Notes under the pieces: generated by a model
The model's database searches: none
The model's input: the letters and a program-made list of their open reading frames with translations, nothing else
What the model was told of the DNA's origin: nothing
Source of the DNA: a bacterium
Lineage (GTDB): Bacteria; DRYD01; JALUEN01
Length of the DNA: 6,154 nucleotides
Assembly (NCBI GenBank): GCA_027052755.1
Contig: JALUEN010000024.1
Span: forward strand, 1-6,154
Direction: 5' to 3'
Program-made: the position numbers and the translations under genes
Shown here: in pieces, positions 1 through 6,060 of the stretch
How positions within the stretch are numbered: the first letter of the stretch is position 1
How the letters are laid out: each line of letters begins with the position of its first letter

Positions 1-18
1 ATCCTATATATCCTATAC
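1..18. repeat. Two-copy 9-bp direct repeat at the left edge
   Basis: ATCCTATAT is followed directly by ATCCTATAC, an 8-of-9 match. It lies beyond the flagellar terminator and could be part of a promoter or operator for a gene outside the window. At this length and AT content, chance is a fair alternative. Confidence 0.3.
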
Positions 19-70
19 GATAGCTGAATTACCCTTCTGAGTTATCCTCTCAAATACTTTATGAGGTAAA

Positions 71-100
71 AAGAAAAAGGGGGCTTTTGAGCCCCCTTCT
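71..100 (-). terminator. Intrinsic terminator of the flagellar operon
   Basis: On the minus strand a 7-bp GC-rich stem (GGGGGCT / AGCCCCC, positions 96-90 and 85-79) closes a CAAA loop and is followed at once by a T-rich run (TTTTTCTT, 78-71). It lies 31 bases past the stop of the hook/rod gene. This is a classic rho-independent terminator. The plus-strand reading also has a short T-rich tail (TTCTTT, 97-102), so it could act in both directions on a gene to the left of the window. Confidence 0.93.
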
Positions 101-104
101 TTAC

Positions 105-122
105 CTCTAGCTGAGGCTAGGG
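105..122 (-). other. Small hairpin between hook/rod stop and terminator
   Basis: CTAGC (107-111) pairs with GCTAG (116-120) around a TGAG loop, and a C-G pair and a G-T wobble extend the stem outward. There is no T-tract directly after it, so it is not a second terminator. A 3'-end stabilising stem or chance are both possible. Confidence 0.4.
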
Positions 123-126
123 TGAG

Positions 127-951
127 CTACCTTATCAGCTGAGTAGCGGATTTGATCATGCTGTTCATCACTCTGAAGGCAGCCATGTTAGCCTCGTAGT
201 TCATCTTCATGAAGACACCCTCCATAGCCTCCTCTATGAAGGATACGTTGGACATCTCTAGGGCTTTAGACTTAATCCTACCGAAGGTTCCCTCGCCAGC
301 AACTCCATATACCGGGTCTCCTGACTCCTTAGTGGGCTCAAAGGCTGTGTCAGTTACAGCGTGCAATCTTGATGGATCAGTGAAGTTGGCAAGAGCTACC
401 TGATAGATGGGTTCTTTCTTTGTAACGGTCTTACCCGTGATCGGATCGGTGTACTTCATGATACCATACACTATACCATCATCAGCTATCTCGTAATCGT
501 TGTACTTACCGAGGTACAGCTTAGTATTAGGATCATAGCTTAGCTTTATGTCAACTAGCTTACTCTTATCTGGCTTACCTGTTTTGGGGTCTATAGCGTA
601 TCCCTGAACGGCGAACCCAGTCTCTGGGTGTACTAAGATACCGTCCTTGAGCTTGAAATCACCAGCTCTGGTATACAAGGTCTTGTTACCATCTGATATA
701 ACGAAGAATCCGTTACCGTTAATAGCCATGTAGGTCTTTATCTTTACCTCTTTTATCCTTCCCTGAGTGAACATTATGTTCTCGCTCTCCTTGAGGGCTC
801 CAGTACCAATGGCATTGCTGTATAGCTCTGAGAAGGTGGTTCGGTGAGCTTTGTAACCTATCTTAGAGAACTTCTGTAGGTTCTTGAAATGGGTATTGAT
901 GGCTTTCTGGTTAGCAGCTATAGCGTTCATCTGGCTGTAAAAATCAAACAT
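127..951 (-). CDS. Flagellar hook/rod protein, FlgE/FlgF/FlgG family
   Basis: A 274-residue axial flagellar protein, expected to be exported by the flagellar type III system and polymerised into the distal rod or hook. The family signature is clear: QGRIKEV (63-69), then AINGNGFFVI (76-85) and YTRAGDF (93-99), which match the usual 'DLAIdGdGFFvV...YTRaGnF' block. The C-terminus has LEMSNVSFIEE (231-241) and NYEAN (251-255), matching the conserved 'LE.SNV....E....R.YEaN' helix. The N-terminal helix is odd: the usual 'NNiAN.nT.GYK' reads KNLQKFSKIGYK (23-34). The size suits FlgF or FlgG better than a full hook protein, but its place directly after fliK suggests a short FlgE, so the paralogue is left open. 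ATG at 951 was chosen because the SD AAGGAGGT directly abuts the upstream GTG at 960. Confidence 0.9.
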   Translation of the reverse strand: MFDFYSQMNAIAANQKAINTHFKNLQKFSKIGYKAHRTTFSELYSNAIGTGALKESENIMFTQGRIKEVKIKTYMAINGNGFFVISDGNKTLYTRAGDFKLKDGILVHPETGFAVQGYAIDPKTGKPDKSKLVDIKLSYDPNTKLYLGKYNDYEIADDGIVYGIMKYTDPITGKTVTKKEPIYQVALANFTDPSRLHAVTDTAFEPTKESGDPVYGVAGEGTFGRIKSKALEMSNVSFIEEAMEGVFMKMNYEANMAAFRVMNSMIKSATQLIR

Positions 952-960
952 GGTCCACAC

Positions 961-968
961 ACCTCCTT
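961..968 (-). promoter_or_regulatory. RBS that decides the hook/rod gene start
   Basis: On the minus strand AAGGAGGT (968-961) directly abuts the GTG at 960, leaving no spacer, while it lies 9 bases upstream of the ATG at 951. The ATG is therefore the likely start, removing three residues from the longest frame. Confidence 0.8.
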
Positions 969-973
969 ATAAA

Positions 974-1804
974 CTATTCTTTTAAGCTCTCCACGTACTC
1001 AATTTTAACTTTATCTACCTTTAGACCCCTCTCCTTCAGAGATTTTATCAGTTCTCCCTTCTCCTCACTGAGCTCCTTATAAGTTACGGCTGAGGTGGTC
1101 CTGAACAGAGCGATAACTGTGTTCCCCTCTGTCAGCAGTTGAATGGCTACCTGTCCTAGGACGTTGGGATTTAGGATTATGTTAACCTGCCTCTCGTTCT
1201 CCAGTTTTTTAACCTCTATCTTGTTGATCAGCTGCTGGATGATCTTGCTCTCCCTTATATTCTCCTCTCGTGAGATCTCCTTTAAGGTGGTGTGTATGGC
1301 TCTCAGGGAGGCTAAGGGATCTCCCATAACCTCTGGCTTAGTTTTCTCCTTTCTCTCGTTAAGTACCCTTAGGTTATCGCTGTTTAATCTGGCTAGCTGA
1401 TTGACGAGCTTATCCATCTCTTGGGGTTTAACCTTTAGGTTAGCGTTCTGATGAAGCAGTTTATCTAACCCCAGGGACTGCCTTAGTGAGATGTTTATCA
1501 GCGATGGATCTGTGTAAGCTAGTCTGTAGAGGATGAGCTTTAATAGATCTCCCTTGAGGCTCTTAGAGTTTCCCCTCTGGTCCCTAGCCTCAGCCTTTTC
1601 CTCTCCCTCTTTCTTATCAGTCTTCTTCTCCTTATCCTCTTTCTTAGCTACCTCCTCCTCTTTCTTCAGGGCTTCCTTTTTAAATGTCTCAGCGAACTCT
1701 TTAACGTTTTCAGGAGCTTCCTTTGATTTTGACTTCTTAGCTCCCTTTAAGTTATTGGCTGATGAGAGACCGCCTACTAGGTTGTTAAGAAGTTTATCTT
1801 CCAC
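974..1804 (-). CDS. fliK: Flagellar hook-length control protein FliK
   Basis: A 276-residue FliK-like protein, the exported ruler that measures the hook and switches the flagellar export gate from hook to filament substrates. The C-terminal part, about 195-271, matches the Flg_hook domain: a strand leading into LNPNVLGQV (211-219, family pattern 'L.P..LG.v.v.l'), a central strand VIALFRTT (230-237), a helix KGELIKSLKERGL (249-261) and a final strand VDKVKIEYV (263-271). Residues about 22-75 are very rich in Lys and Glu and are likely disordered, as is usual for the exported N-terminal half. The protein is shorter than enterobacterial FliK (about 400 residues). It starts with GTG, 3 bases after the upstream transglycosylase stop, with a GGGGG-type SD 8 bases away that overlaps the end of that gene. 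Translational coupling is likely. The sequence outside the C-terminal domain is not recognisable, as expected for this family. Confidence 0.85.
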   Translation of the reverse strand: MEDKLLNNLVGGLSSANNLKGAKKSKSKEAPENVKEFAETFKKEALKKEEEVAKKEDKEKKTDKKEGEEKAEARDQRGNSKSLKGDLLKLILYRLAYTDPSLINISLRQSLGLDKLLHQNANLKVKPQEMDKLVNQLARLNSDNLRVLNERKEKTKPEVMGDPLASLRAIHTTLKEISREENIRESKIIQQLINKIEVKKLENERQVNIILNPNVLGQVAIQLLTEGNTVIALFRTTSAVTYKELSEEKGELIKSLKERGLKVDKVKIEYVESLKE

Positions 1805-1807
1805 GCT

Positions 1808-2494
1808 CTACACCCCCTTGTTCTTTAAGCTGTTGTAGAAGTAGAGGATGTTCCTGACATAGTCCTGGGTCTCTTTGAAAGGTGGTATCCCCTTGTGTTT
1901 CTCCACGTTAGCTGGGCCCGCGTTGTAAGCAGCTAAGGCTAACTCTAGGTTGCCGTTAAACTTGTCTAAGAGCATCCTCAGATACTTAGCACCGCCGAAG
2001 ATGTTTTGTACAGGGTCAAATGGATTAGTTACTCCTAGCCACTTAGCGGTCTCAGGCATTAGTTGCATTAATCCCATCGCTCCAGCCTTGGAGACAGCAT
2101 TAGGGTTGAAGTTAGATTCCTGTCTGATTACAGCTTTTATTAGATCAGGATCCAAGTTGAACTTCTCAGCCGCAGCCTTTATTATACTATCAAACTTACT
2201 AGGATCAGTTAGCGAGTCTAGAACAGGTGATAACCCCTTGAAGAGAGCTCCTACAGATGGGTTAGAACTCAGTAGCTGTGAGATGTTCTCTCTTAACTGC
2301 TCCCTAGCCTTAGCTTTAGGGGTAAAGGGTTTCTCTATCTTCCTCTCTATCTCCTCCTCAAAGGAGGAGATCCTCTTGAAGGGATCTTTCTCTTCTGGAA
2401 GAGTTGCCAGCTGTTTGAACTTTGTGTCCGCTCTTGATAGCTTGTCATCTACCTTGGAAAATAACTCGTTCATTCGCCCAAACGGGGTGATCAT
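1808..2494 (-). CDS. Lytic transglycosylase (SLT domain) of the flagellar operon
   Basis: A 228-residue peptidoglycan lytic transglycosylase that cleaves the MurNAc-GlcNAc bond. The C-terminal half, from about 108, is a textbook SLT domain: IRQES with catalytic Glu126 (123-127), GAMGLMQLMP (138-147), the YLRMLLDKF helix (171-179), ALAAYNAGP (186-194) and a closing tyrosine-rich helix (DYVRNILYFY, 211-220). The first 107 residues are charged and helical and match nothing I recognise. No signal peptide or membrane segment is visible, so export through the flagellar type III apparatus, as known for FlgJ, is the simplest idea. It is the first gene of a unit with fliK and a hook/rod gene, so its likely job is opening the wall for the rod. 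ATG at 2494 was chosen over GTG at 2503 because the GTG lies inside the SD. FlgJ itself has a different (glucosaminidase-type) catalytic domain in enterobacteria. Confidence 0.92.
   Translation of the reverse strand: MITPFGRMNELFSKVDDKLSRADTKFKQLATLPEEKDPFKRISSFEEEIERKIEKPFTPKAKAREQLRENISQLLSSNPSVGALFKGLSPVLDSLTDPSKFDSIIKAAAEKFNLDPDLIKAVIRQESNFNPNAVSKAGAMGLMQLMPETAKWLGVTNPFDPVQNIFGGAKYLRMLLDKFNGNLELALAAYNAGPANVEKHKGIPPFKETQDYVRNILYFYNSLKNKGV
1811..1819 (-). promoter_or_regulatory. RBS of fliK inside the end of the transglycosylase gene
   Basis: AAGGGGGTG (1819-1811) is the SD consensus with one A-to-G change that still allows wobble pairing. It lies 8 bases before the GTG start at 1804 and within the last codons of the upstream gene, supporting coupled translation. 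Confidence 0.7.
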
Positions 2495-2498
2495 ATCT

Positions 2499-2508
2499 AT
2501 CACCTCTC
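2499..2508 (-). promoter_or_regulatory. RBS that decides the transglycosylase start
   Basis: GAGAGGTGAT on the minus strand contains AGGTGAT, a 7-base perfect match to the anti-SD. Counted from the GG it lies 8 bases before the ATG at 2494. The possible GTG start at 2503-2501 is part of this element and cannot be the start if it is the RBS. Confidence 0.75.
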
Positions 2509-2657
2509 AACTGAAGCTTCCTCACTGAGATACTGTTTGAAAACAATGAACAAAAGGTTAAAAATAAGTTTCAAGAATGTTACAACTATTTCATGTTCCC
2601 TTTACTAGTCCTCAATTTAGCGTAAGTATTAAATTGAAGGTAAAAATTTGTGATGAG

Positions 2658-2663
2658 AGGAGG
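2658..2663 (+). promoter_or_regulatory. RBS that decides the strand-rich gene start
   Basis: A perfect AGGAGG sits 7 bases before ATG 2671. The earlier in-frame GTG (2650) and ATG (2653) lie upstream of or against this element and have no SD of their own. Confidence 0.8.
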
Positions 2664-2670
2664 AGTAGCA

Positions 2671-3519
2671 ATGAACAGGAAGCTAGATTGGGTTTCATCA
2701 GCTCAAGGACCAGCTTTCAAGAGCACTACATCTCTAAACTTTAAGAGGAAAGATCTGAGCTTTAAGTTAGAGGGGGAAGCGGTTCAGGTATCTCGCTACA
2801 ATAACTTTGGAACTCTTAGAGCAGAGTTGGATGCTAAGACTGATCTCGTTGACCTGAGGGTTGAAGGTAGGCTAACCGCTCAGGATAGGATAACAGGAGA
2901 TAAGGCTGATTTTAAGATTAAACCTAAGGTTAAGATAGGGCCTGCGGCTAAAGCGAAGATAGAGGAGATTGGTGAATCTCTGGAGAGAGGTTTTAGGAGA
3001 ATTTTAGGGGATGACTCTCGCGCGGGCGAAGTTAAGGTTAATAAGGGAACTGTGTCAGCTAGTCCTGGAAGCGTTAACAACTCTTCCAGCTCCCATAACG
3101 TTAATGTATCCTTTAAACCTTACATTAGGTTGAACTTAAACCCTGAGCGTTCAAAGATAGGGGTTAAGGGGAGCGCTCAGGTGGGATCAGTTAATATATC
3201 GGGATACACAGCTGTTAACCCTAAAGGAAAGCCTCAAGCTGAAGTAACTGCTAACGCAGAGCTGGGAGAGAGAACTAACGTGAGACTATCCCTTAACTAT
3301 AACGAGGACCTAAAGGCTAAAGCGGAGATAGTGAGACCTTTTAGGGTCAAGAACTTTAAGATAAACGCTTCTGCTTACGTGCAGACTAATGAGGATAACC
3401 TGACAGGGGTTAGGGTAATAGGAGAGTCTAGGGATAAGAGGAAGTTCTTCTTTATCAACGGTAGCATCAGCGAACGAGGAGACTTCAGTGCTAGCGCTGG
3501 CTTTGGAATCAGGTTCTAA
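2671..3519 (+). CDS. Unrecognised beta-strand-rich protein with an OMP-like C-terminus
   Basis: I do not recognise this 282-residue protein. It has three visible parts. Residues about 18-90 are alternating polar/hydrophobic strands (for example LSFKLEGEAVQV, 29-40, and DLRVEGRLTA, 61-70). Residues 91-113 form a charged amphipathic helix, followed by a Gly/Ser/Asn-rich linker at 120-143 with a run of four Ser. Residues 144-282 are again regular strands separated by short turns (PKGK, NEDL, SRDK), ending FSASAGFGIRF. Alternating strands and a terminal Phe after aromatic and Gly residues resemble the last strand of an outer-membrane barrel. However, the N-terminus (MNRKLDWVSS) is not a Sec signal peptide, so an outer-membrane location is not supported. 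Cys is absent. ATG 2671 is fixed by a perfect AGGAGG 7 bases upstream. Codon use (AGG/AGA, ATA) matches the neighbours, so it is a real resident gene. It is divergent from the flagellar operon and followed by a long gap, so it may be monocistronic. Confidence 0.8.
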   Translation: MNRKLDWVSSAQGPAFKSTTSLNFKRKDLSFKLEGEAVQVSRYNNFGTLRAELDAKTDLVDLRVEGRLTAQDRITGDKADFKIKPKVKIGPAAKAKIEEIGESLERGFRRILGDDSRAGEVKVNKGTVSASPGSVNNSSSSHNVNVSFKPYIRLNLNPERSKIGVKGSAQVGSVNISGYTAVNPKGKPQAEVTANAELGERTNVRLSLNYNEDLKAKAEIVRPFRVKNFKINASAYVQTNEDNLTGVRVIGESRDKRKFFFINGSISERGDFSASAGFGIRF

Positions 3520-3768
3520 ATAAAGCATTAGCTCCGAGAATGGTTGAAAAAGATGTGAAAGTGTGTTAACAGGGATTCTAGTGAGGTTGAACTATTCAAA
3601 TCCTTTAGGTGTAACCGCTAACCGTTTTTTACCCAGACGGCTGAAGGAGAAGCTAATATAGAGCCTGTTATTGAGAGGAACTCTTTTTGGATAATTTTAG
3701 CCTTTCTACACCTTTTTGACCATTACCGTTGCCCTCTTGTTGGATTTGAGCTTCCTTATGGCTCTCGT

Positions 3769-3784
3769 TCAAGCTATGGCTTGA
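3769..3784 (+). repeat. Perfect inverted repeat upstream of pilB
   Basis: TCAAGC and GCTTGA form a 6-bp perfect stem around the 4-base loop TATG. It lies about 75 bases before the pilB RBS. With no following T-run it is not an intrinsic terminator. It could be an operator or mRNA leader stem, or chance. Confidence 0.4.
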
Positions 3785-3855
3785 TATAGGGCAGATTCTG
3801 AGGAGAGGAAATAACATTTACCAAGTTGAACTAATTTCCTGGAGCCATAAAAATC

Positions 3856-3864
3856 AGGGGGGTG
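3856..3864 (+). promoter_or_regulatory. RBS that decides the pilB start
   Basis: AGGGGGGTG is the SD. The GTG at 3862 is the end of this element, while TTG 3871 lies 8 bases after the last G of the run, the same spacing seen for the similar GGGGG-type site of fliK. Confidence 0.65.
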
Positions 3865-3870
3865 TTCCTT

Positions 3871-5601
3871 TTGCTATCTGAGATCATTAATGATGAGCTT
3901 CCTCAACTGCTCCTTGAAAACGAATATATCACGAGGAAGCAACTGGAGAAAGCTCAGAAGAGAGCTGAGGAGGAAGGGAAGACAATAGATAAGGTTCTCG
4001 TTGAGATGGGTTTCGTTACCGAGAAAGAAATCGCTCAGCTTCTAGCTCAACACTTTGACGTGGAATTCGTTGATCTAGATGAGATAGAGGTCTCTCAGGA
4101 GATATCCAAGCTGCTCCCAGAGCATATGGCTAGGAGGTATATGGTTGCTCCTATATCACTCCAAGGGGACAAGCTGGTCGTAGCCACCATTGATCCCCTT
4201 AACGTTGATGCTCTAGATGATATAAGGTTGATAAGCGGTTATGACGTGAAACCGGTTATGGTTACTGAGACTGCTTTGAACAGACTTATAGATAGACTCT
4301 ACGGTACCACTGATATAGTGGAGGTCTCTGATGAAGTAGCTACAGCCATAGATCAGATAGATATTAGCGATCTAGAATTTTTGGAGGAAGCAGATGAGGA
4401 GATATCCATTGACAAGCTGAGGGAGATGGTTGACGAGGCACCAATCGTAAGGATGGTAAACCTGATAATATCTCAGGCAATTAACGATAAAGCCTCTGAT
4501 ATACATATAGAGCCTTGGGCGAAGGAAGTGCTTGTCAGGTATAGGATTGACGGTGTGCTTCACGAGATAATGAGGCTCCCCAAACACATCCATCCCCCTA
4601 TGGTCTCACGTATAAAGATTATGGCTAACCTAGATATAGCAGAGCGAAGGAAACCGCAGGACGGGAAGATACACCTCAAGCACGAGAACAAGGAGTATGA
4701 CCTTCGTGTATCAACTGTACCCACCGTTCACGGTGAGAAAGTCGTCATGCGAATCCTTGATAAGAGCTCTGTTATGTTAGGTTTAGATAAGCTAGGCTTC
4801 TTGCCGGAGATCAGGGAGAAGCTGGAGTGGTTGATCTCCAAACCCTATGGTATGATACTGGTTACTGGACCTACCGGTTCAGGTAAGTCAACGACCCTGT
4901 ACGCCTGTCTGAACAAACTGAACACAGGAGATAAGAACATAATGACAATTGAGGATCCTGTTGAGTATCAGATCCCTGGAGTTAACCAAGTTAACGTTAA
5001 CCCTAAGGCGGGACTGACCTTCGCCTCAGCCCTGAGAGCATTCCTCAGACAGGACCCGGATATCATAATGGTGGGAGAGATTCGTGATAGGGAGACCGCT
5101 CAGATCGCTATTGAAGCAGCTCTAACCGGACACTTAGTCCTCTCAACGTTACATACTAACGATGCGCCATCAGCAGCTACGCGTTTGATTGAGATGGGGA
5201 TAGAGCCATTCCTGGTTGCCTCAGCTCTCTTGGGAGTGCTAGCTCAGAGGTTGGCGAGAACTATATGTCCTAACTGTAAGGAAGCGTATATACCACCTAA
5301 AGAGGCTCTCAAGGACCTAGGCCTGACGATGATAGAGGAGGAGTACACTTTCTACAGGGGAAGAGGTTGTGATCTCTGTAAGGGAACCGGTTATAAGGGT
5401 AGAACTGGTATTCACGAGCTATTGATTATCACTGACAGCGTGAGAGAGGCAATCCTAAGGAGAGCTTCTGCTGCTGAGATAAGGAGGATAGCTAAGGAGG
5501 AGGGCTTCAAGACCTTACAGGATGACGCTATAACTAAAGTGCTTATGGGTATCACGACGATAGAGGAAGCCCTGAGAGTCGTGTTGATGGGTGCTGGATA
5601 A
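3871..5601 (+). CDS. pilB: Type IV pilus assembly ATPase PilB (GspE/PulE family)
   Basis: A 576-residue cytoplasmic hexameric ATPase that powers pilus extension, or pseudopilus assembly if it serves a type II system. In order: an N-terminal MshEN/T2SSE_N-type region (about 1-147), a short acidic linker (about 150-180), the N2 domain with DIHIEP (210-215) and VRYRIDG (222-228), then the RecA-like motor. That has Walker A GPTGSGKST (333-341, Lys339), the Asp box TIEDPVEYQ (359-367), Walker B with IIMVGEIRD (398-406), and the His box LVLSTLHTND (422-431). The zinc-binding cysteine pairs CPNC (466-469) and CDLC (500-503) are intact. Length and domain order are typical of the family. Both N-terminal repeats lack the RLG of c-di-GMP-binding MshEN domains. 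TTG 3871 was chosen on RBS spacing; GTG 3862 would add three residues. No pilC or pilT lies in the window, so PilB versus GspE is not settled. It is followed 33 bases later by an OsmC-family gene. Confidence 0.93.
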   Translation: MLSEIINDELPQLLLENEYITRKQLEKAQKRAEEEGKTIDKVLVEMGFVTEKEIAQLLAQHFDVEFVDLDEIEVSQEISKLLPEHMARRYMVAPISLQGDKLVVATIDPLNVDALDDIRLISGYDVKPVMVTETALNRLIDRLYGTTDIVEVSDEVATAIDQIDISDLEFLEEADEEISIDKLREMVDEAPIVRMVNLIISQAINDKASDIHIEPWAKEVLVRYRIDGVLHEIMRLPKHIHPPMVSRIKIMANLDIAERRKPQDGKIHLKHENKEYDLRVSTVPTVHGEKVVMRILDKSSVMLGLDKLGFLPEIREKLEWLISKPYGMILVTGPTGSGKSTTLYACLNKLNTGDKNIMTIEDPVEYQIPGVNQVNVNPKAGLTFASALRAFLRQDPDIIMVGEIRDRETAQIAIEAALTGHLVLSTLHTNDAPSAATRLIEMGIEPFLVASALLGVLAQRLARTICPNCKEAYIPPKEALKDLGLTMIEEEYTFYRGRGCDLCKGTGYKGRTGIHELLIITDSVREAILRRASAAEIRRIAKEEGFKTLQDDAITKVLMGITTIEEALRVVLMGAG

Positions 5602-5634
5602 AGGAGAGATCTAGTCTGAAAGGAGGAGAAGCTG

Positions 5635-6060
5635 ATGGGAAAGATAACAGCGAAGGTCTCATGGACTGGAGAGGGGATGAGGTTTATCGGTACCGCTGAC
5701 TCTAACCACGCAGTAGTTATGGATCTACCTGAGGTTGCTGGAGGTTTTAACAGTGCTCCAAACCCAATGGAGCTGATAGCTATCGCGCTCGGTGGTTGTG
5801 CTAACTTCTACCTAGTTACTGTCCTTAAGAAGATGAGAAAAGATGTTAAACGAGCCTACATTACCGTTGAAGCTGAGATGGCAGATAAGGATCCTAAGAT
5901 CTTTACGAAGATAAACATGACCTACCACGTTGAGGGCGCTCTAACTGAGGCTGACGTGGAGAAGGCTATCGGTATAGTAGAGGAGAAGTACTGTCCAGTA
6001 TATCAGATGTTGAAGCTAGTTGCTCCAGTAGAGAGGAAGCTAGAGGTGGTCTCAGCTTAG
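5635..6060 (+). CDS. OsmC/Ohr-family protein (putative thiol peroxidase)
   Basis: A 141-residue cytoplasmic protein of the OsmC/Ohr fold. Members reduce organic hydroperoxides or related oxidants with a redox-active cysteine pair. The family layout is clear: an N-terminal strand hairpin (KITAKVSWTGEGMRF, 3-17), then NPMELIAIALGGC (43-55) with Cys55 at the start of the long helix. The second cysteine, Cys120, sits in EEKYCPVYQML (116-126). Both positions agree with the conserved pair, so catalytic function is plausible. The motif set is closer to the YhfA-like general OsmC branch than to classical Ohr, so the substrate is unknown. A perfect AAAGGAGG (5619-5626) lies 8 bases before ATG 5635. 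The 33-base gap after pilB suggests co-transcription, though no functional link between pili and peroxide defence is known to me. No terminator is visible after its TAG. Confidence 0.92.
   Translation: MGKITAKVSWTGEGMRFIGTADSNHAVVMDLPEVAGGFNSAPNPMELIAIALGGCANFYLVTVLKKMRKDVKRAYITVEAEMADKDPKIFTKINMTYHVEGALTEADVEKAIGIVEEKYCPVYQMLKLVAPVERKLEVVSA

Larger units (their letters stand above)
2495..2670. other. Divergent intergenic region between the flagellar operon and the strand-rich gene
   Basis: About 175 AT-rich bases must hold promoters for both directions. I found no convincing sigma-28 (TAAA...GCCGATAA) or sigma-54 (TGGCAC...TTGCA) match on either strand. Leftward, TTGTAA, 17 bases, TTTAAC is a weak sigma-70-like pair (about 2585-2557). 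Rightward, TATTAA (2627-2632) could be a -10 element but has no good -35. No small gene is visible. Confidence 0.4.
3520..3870. other. Long intergenic region before pilB, with possible gene debris
   Basis: About 350 bases with no convincing gene. Two overlapping plus-strand open frames are protein-like but lack supported starts: 3548-3661 (the part from GTG 3563 gives 32 residues, with NPLGVTANRF and PRRLKEKL) and 3622-3789 (55 codons, with ERNSFWIILAFLHLF). They meet at a run of six T (3625-3630), where one frameshift would join them. A 6-bp perfect hairpin, TCAAGC-TATG-GCTTGA, lies at 3769-3784 without a T-tract. GATAAT at 3690-3695 is a -10-like match with no good -35. I see no tRNA, no recognisable riboswitch and no clear terminator for the upstream gene. 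The region is either a long pilB leader, a decayed gene or a non-autonomous repeat. Confidence 0.45.

Noticed and set aside
1533..1838. A 101-residue plus-strand open frame rich in Ser, Phe and Leu
   Set aside because: It is the antisense of the Lys/Glu-rich part of fliK (AAG/GAG codons read as CTT/CTC), has no RBS, and the minus-strand gene is clearly real.
1950..2528. A 192-residue plus-strand open frame
   Set aside because: It lies antisense to the SLT domain, whose catalytic motifs are intact on the minus strand; no family features and no RBS.
3310..3528. A 72-residue minus-strand open frame at the end of the strand-rich gene
   Set aside because: It is antisense to strand-rich coding sequence with normal codon use, and has no RBS or recognisable motif.
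3716..3745. TTGACC as a -35 box for pilB
   Set aside because: No TATAAT-like element follows at 16-18 bases.
3721..3800. A GTTCAAGCT stretch that resembles a tRNA T-loop
   Set aside because: No acceptor stem, anticodon arm or D arm can be folded around it.
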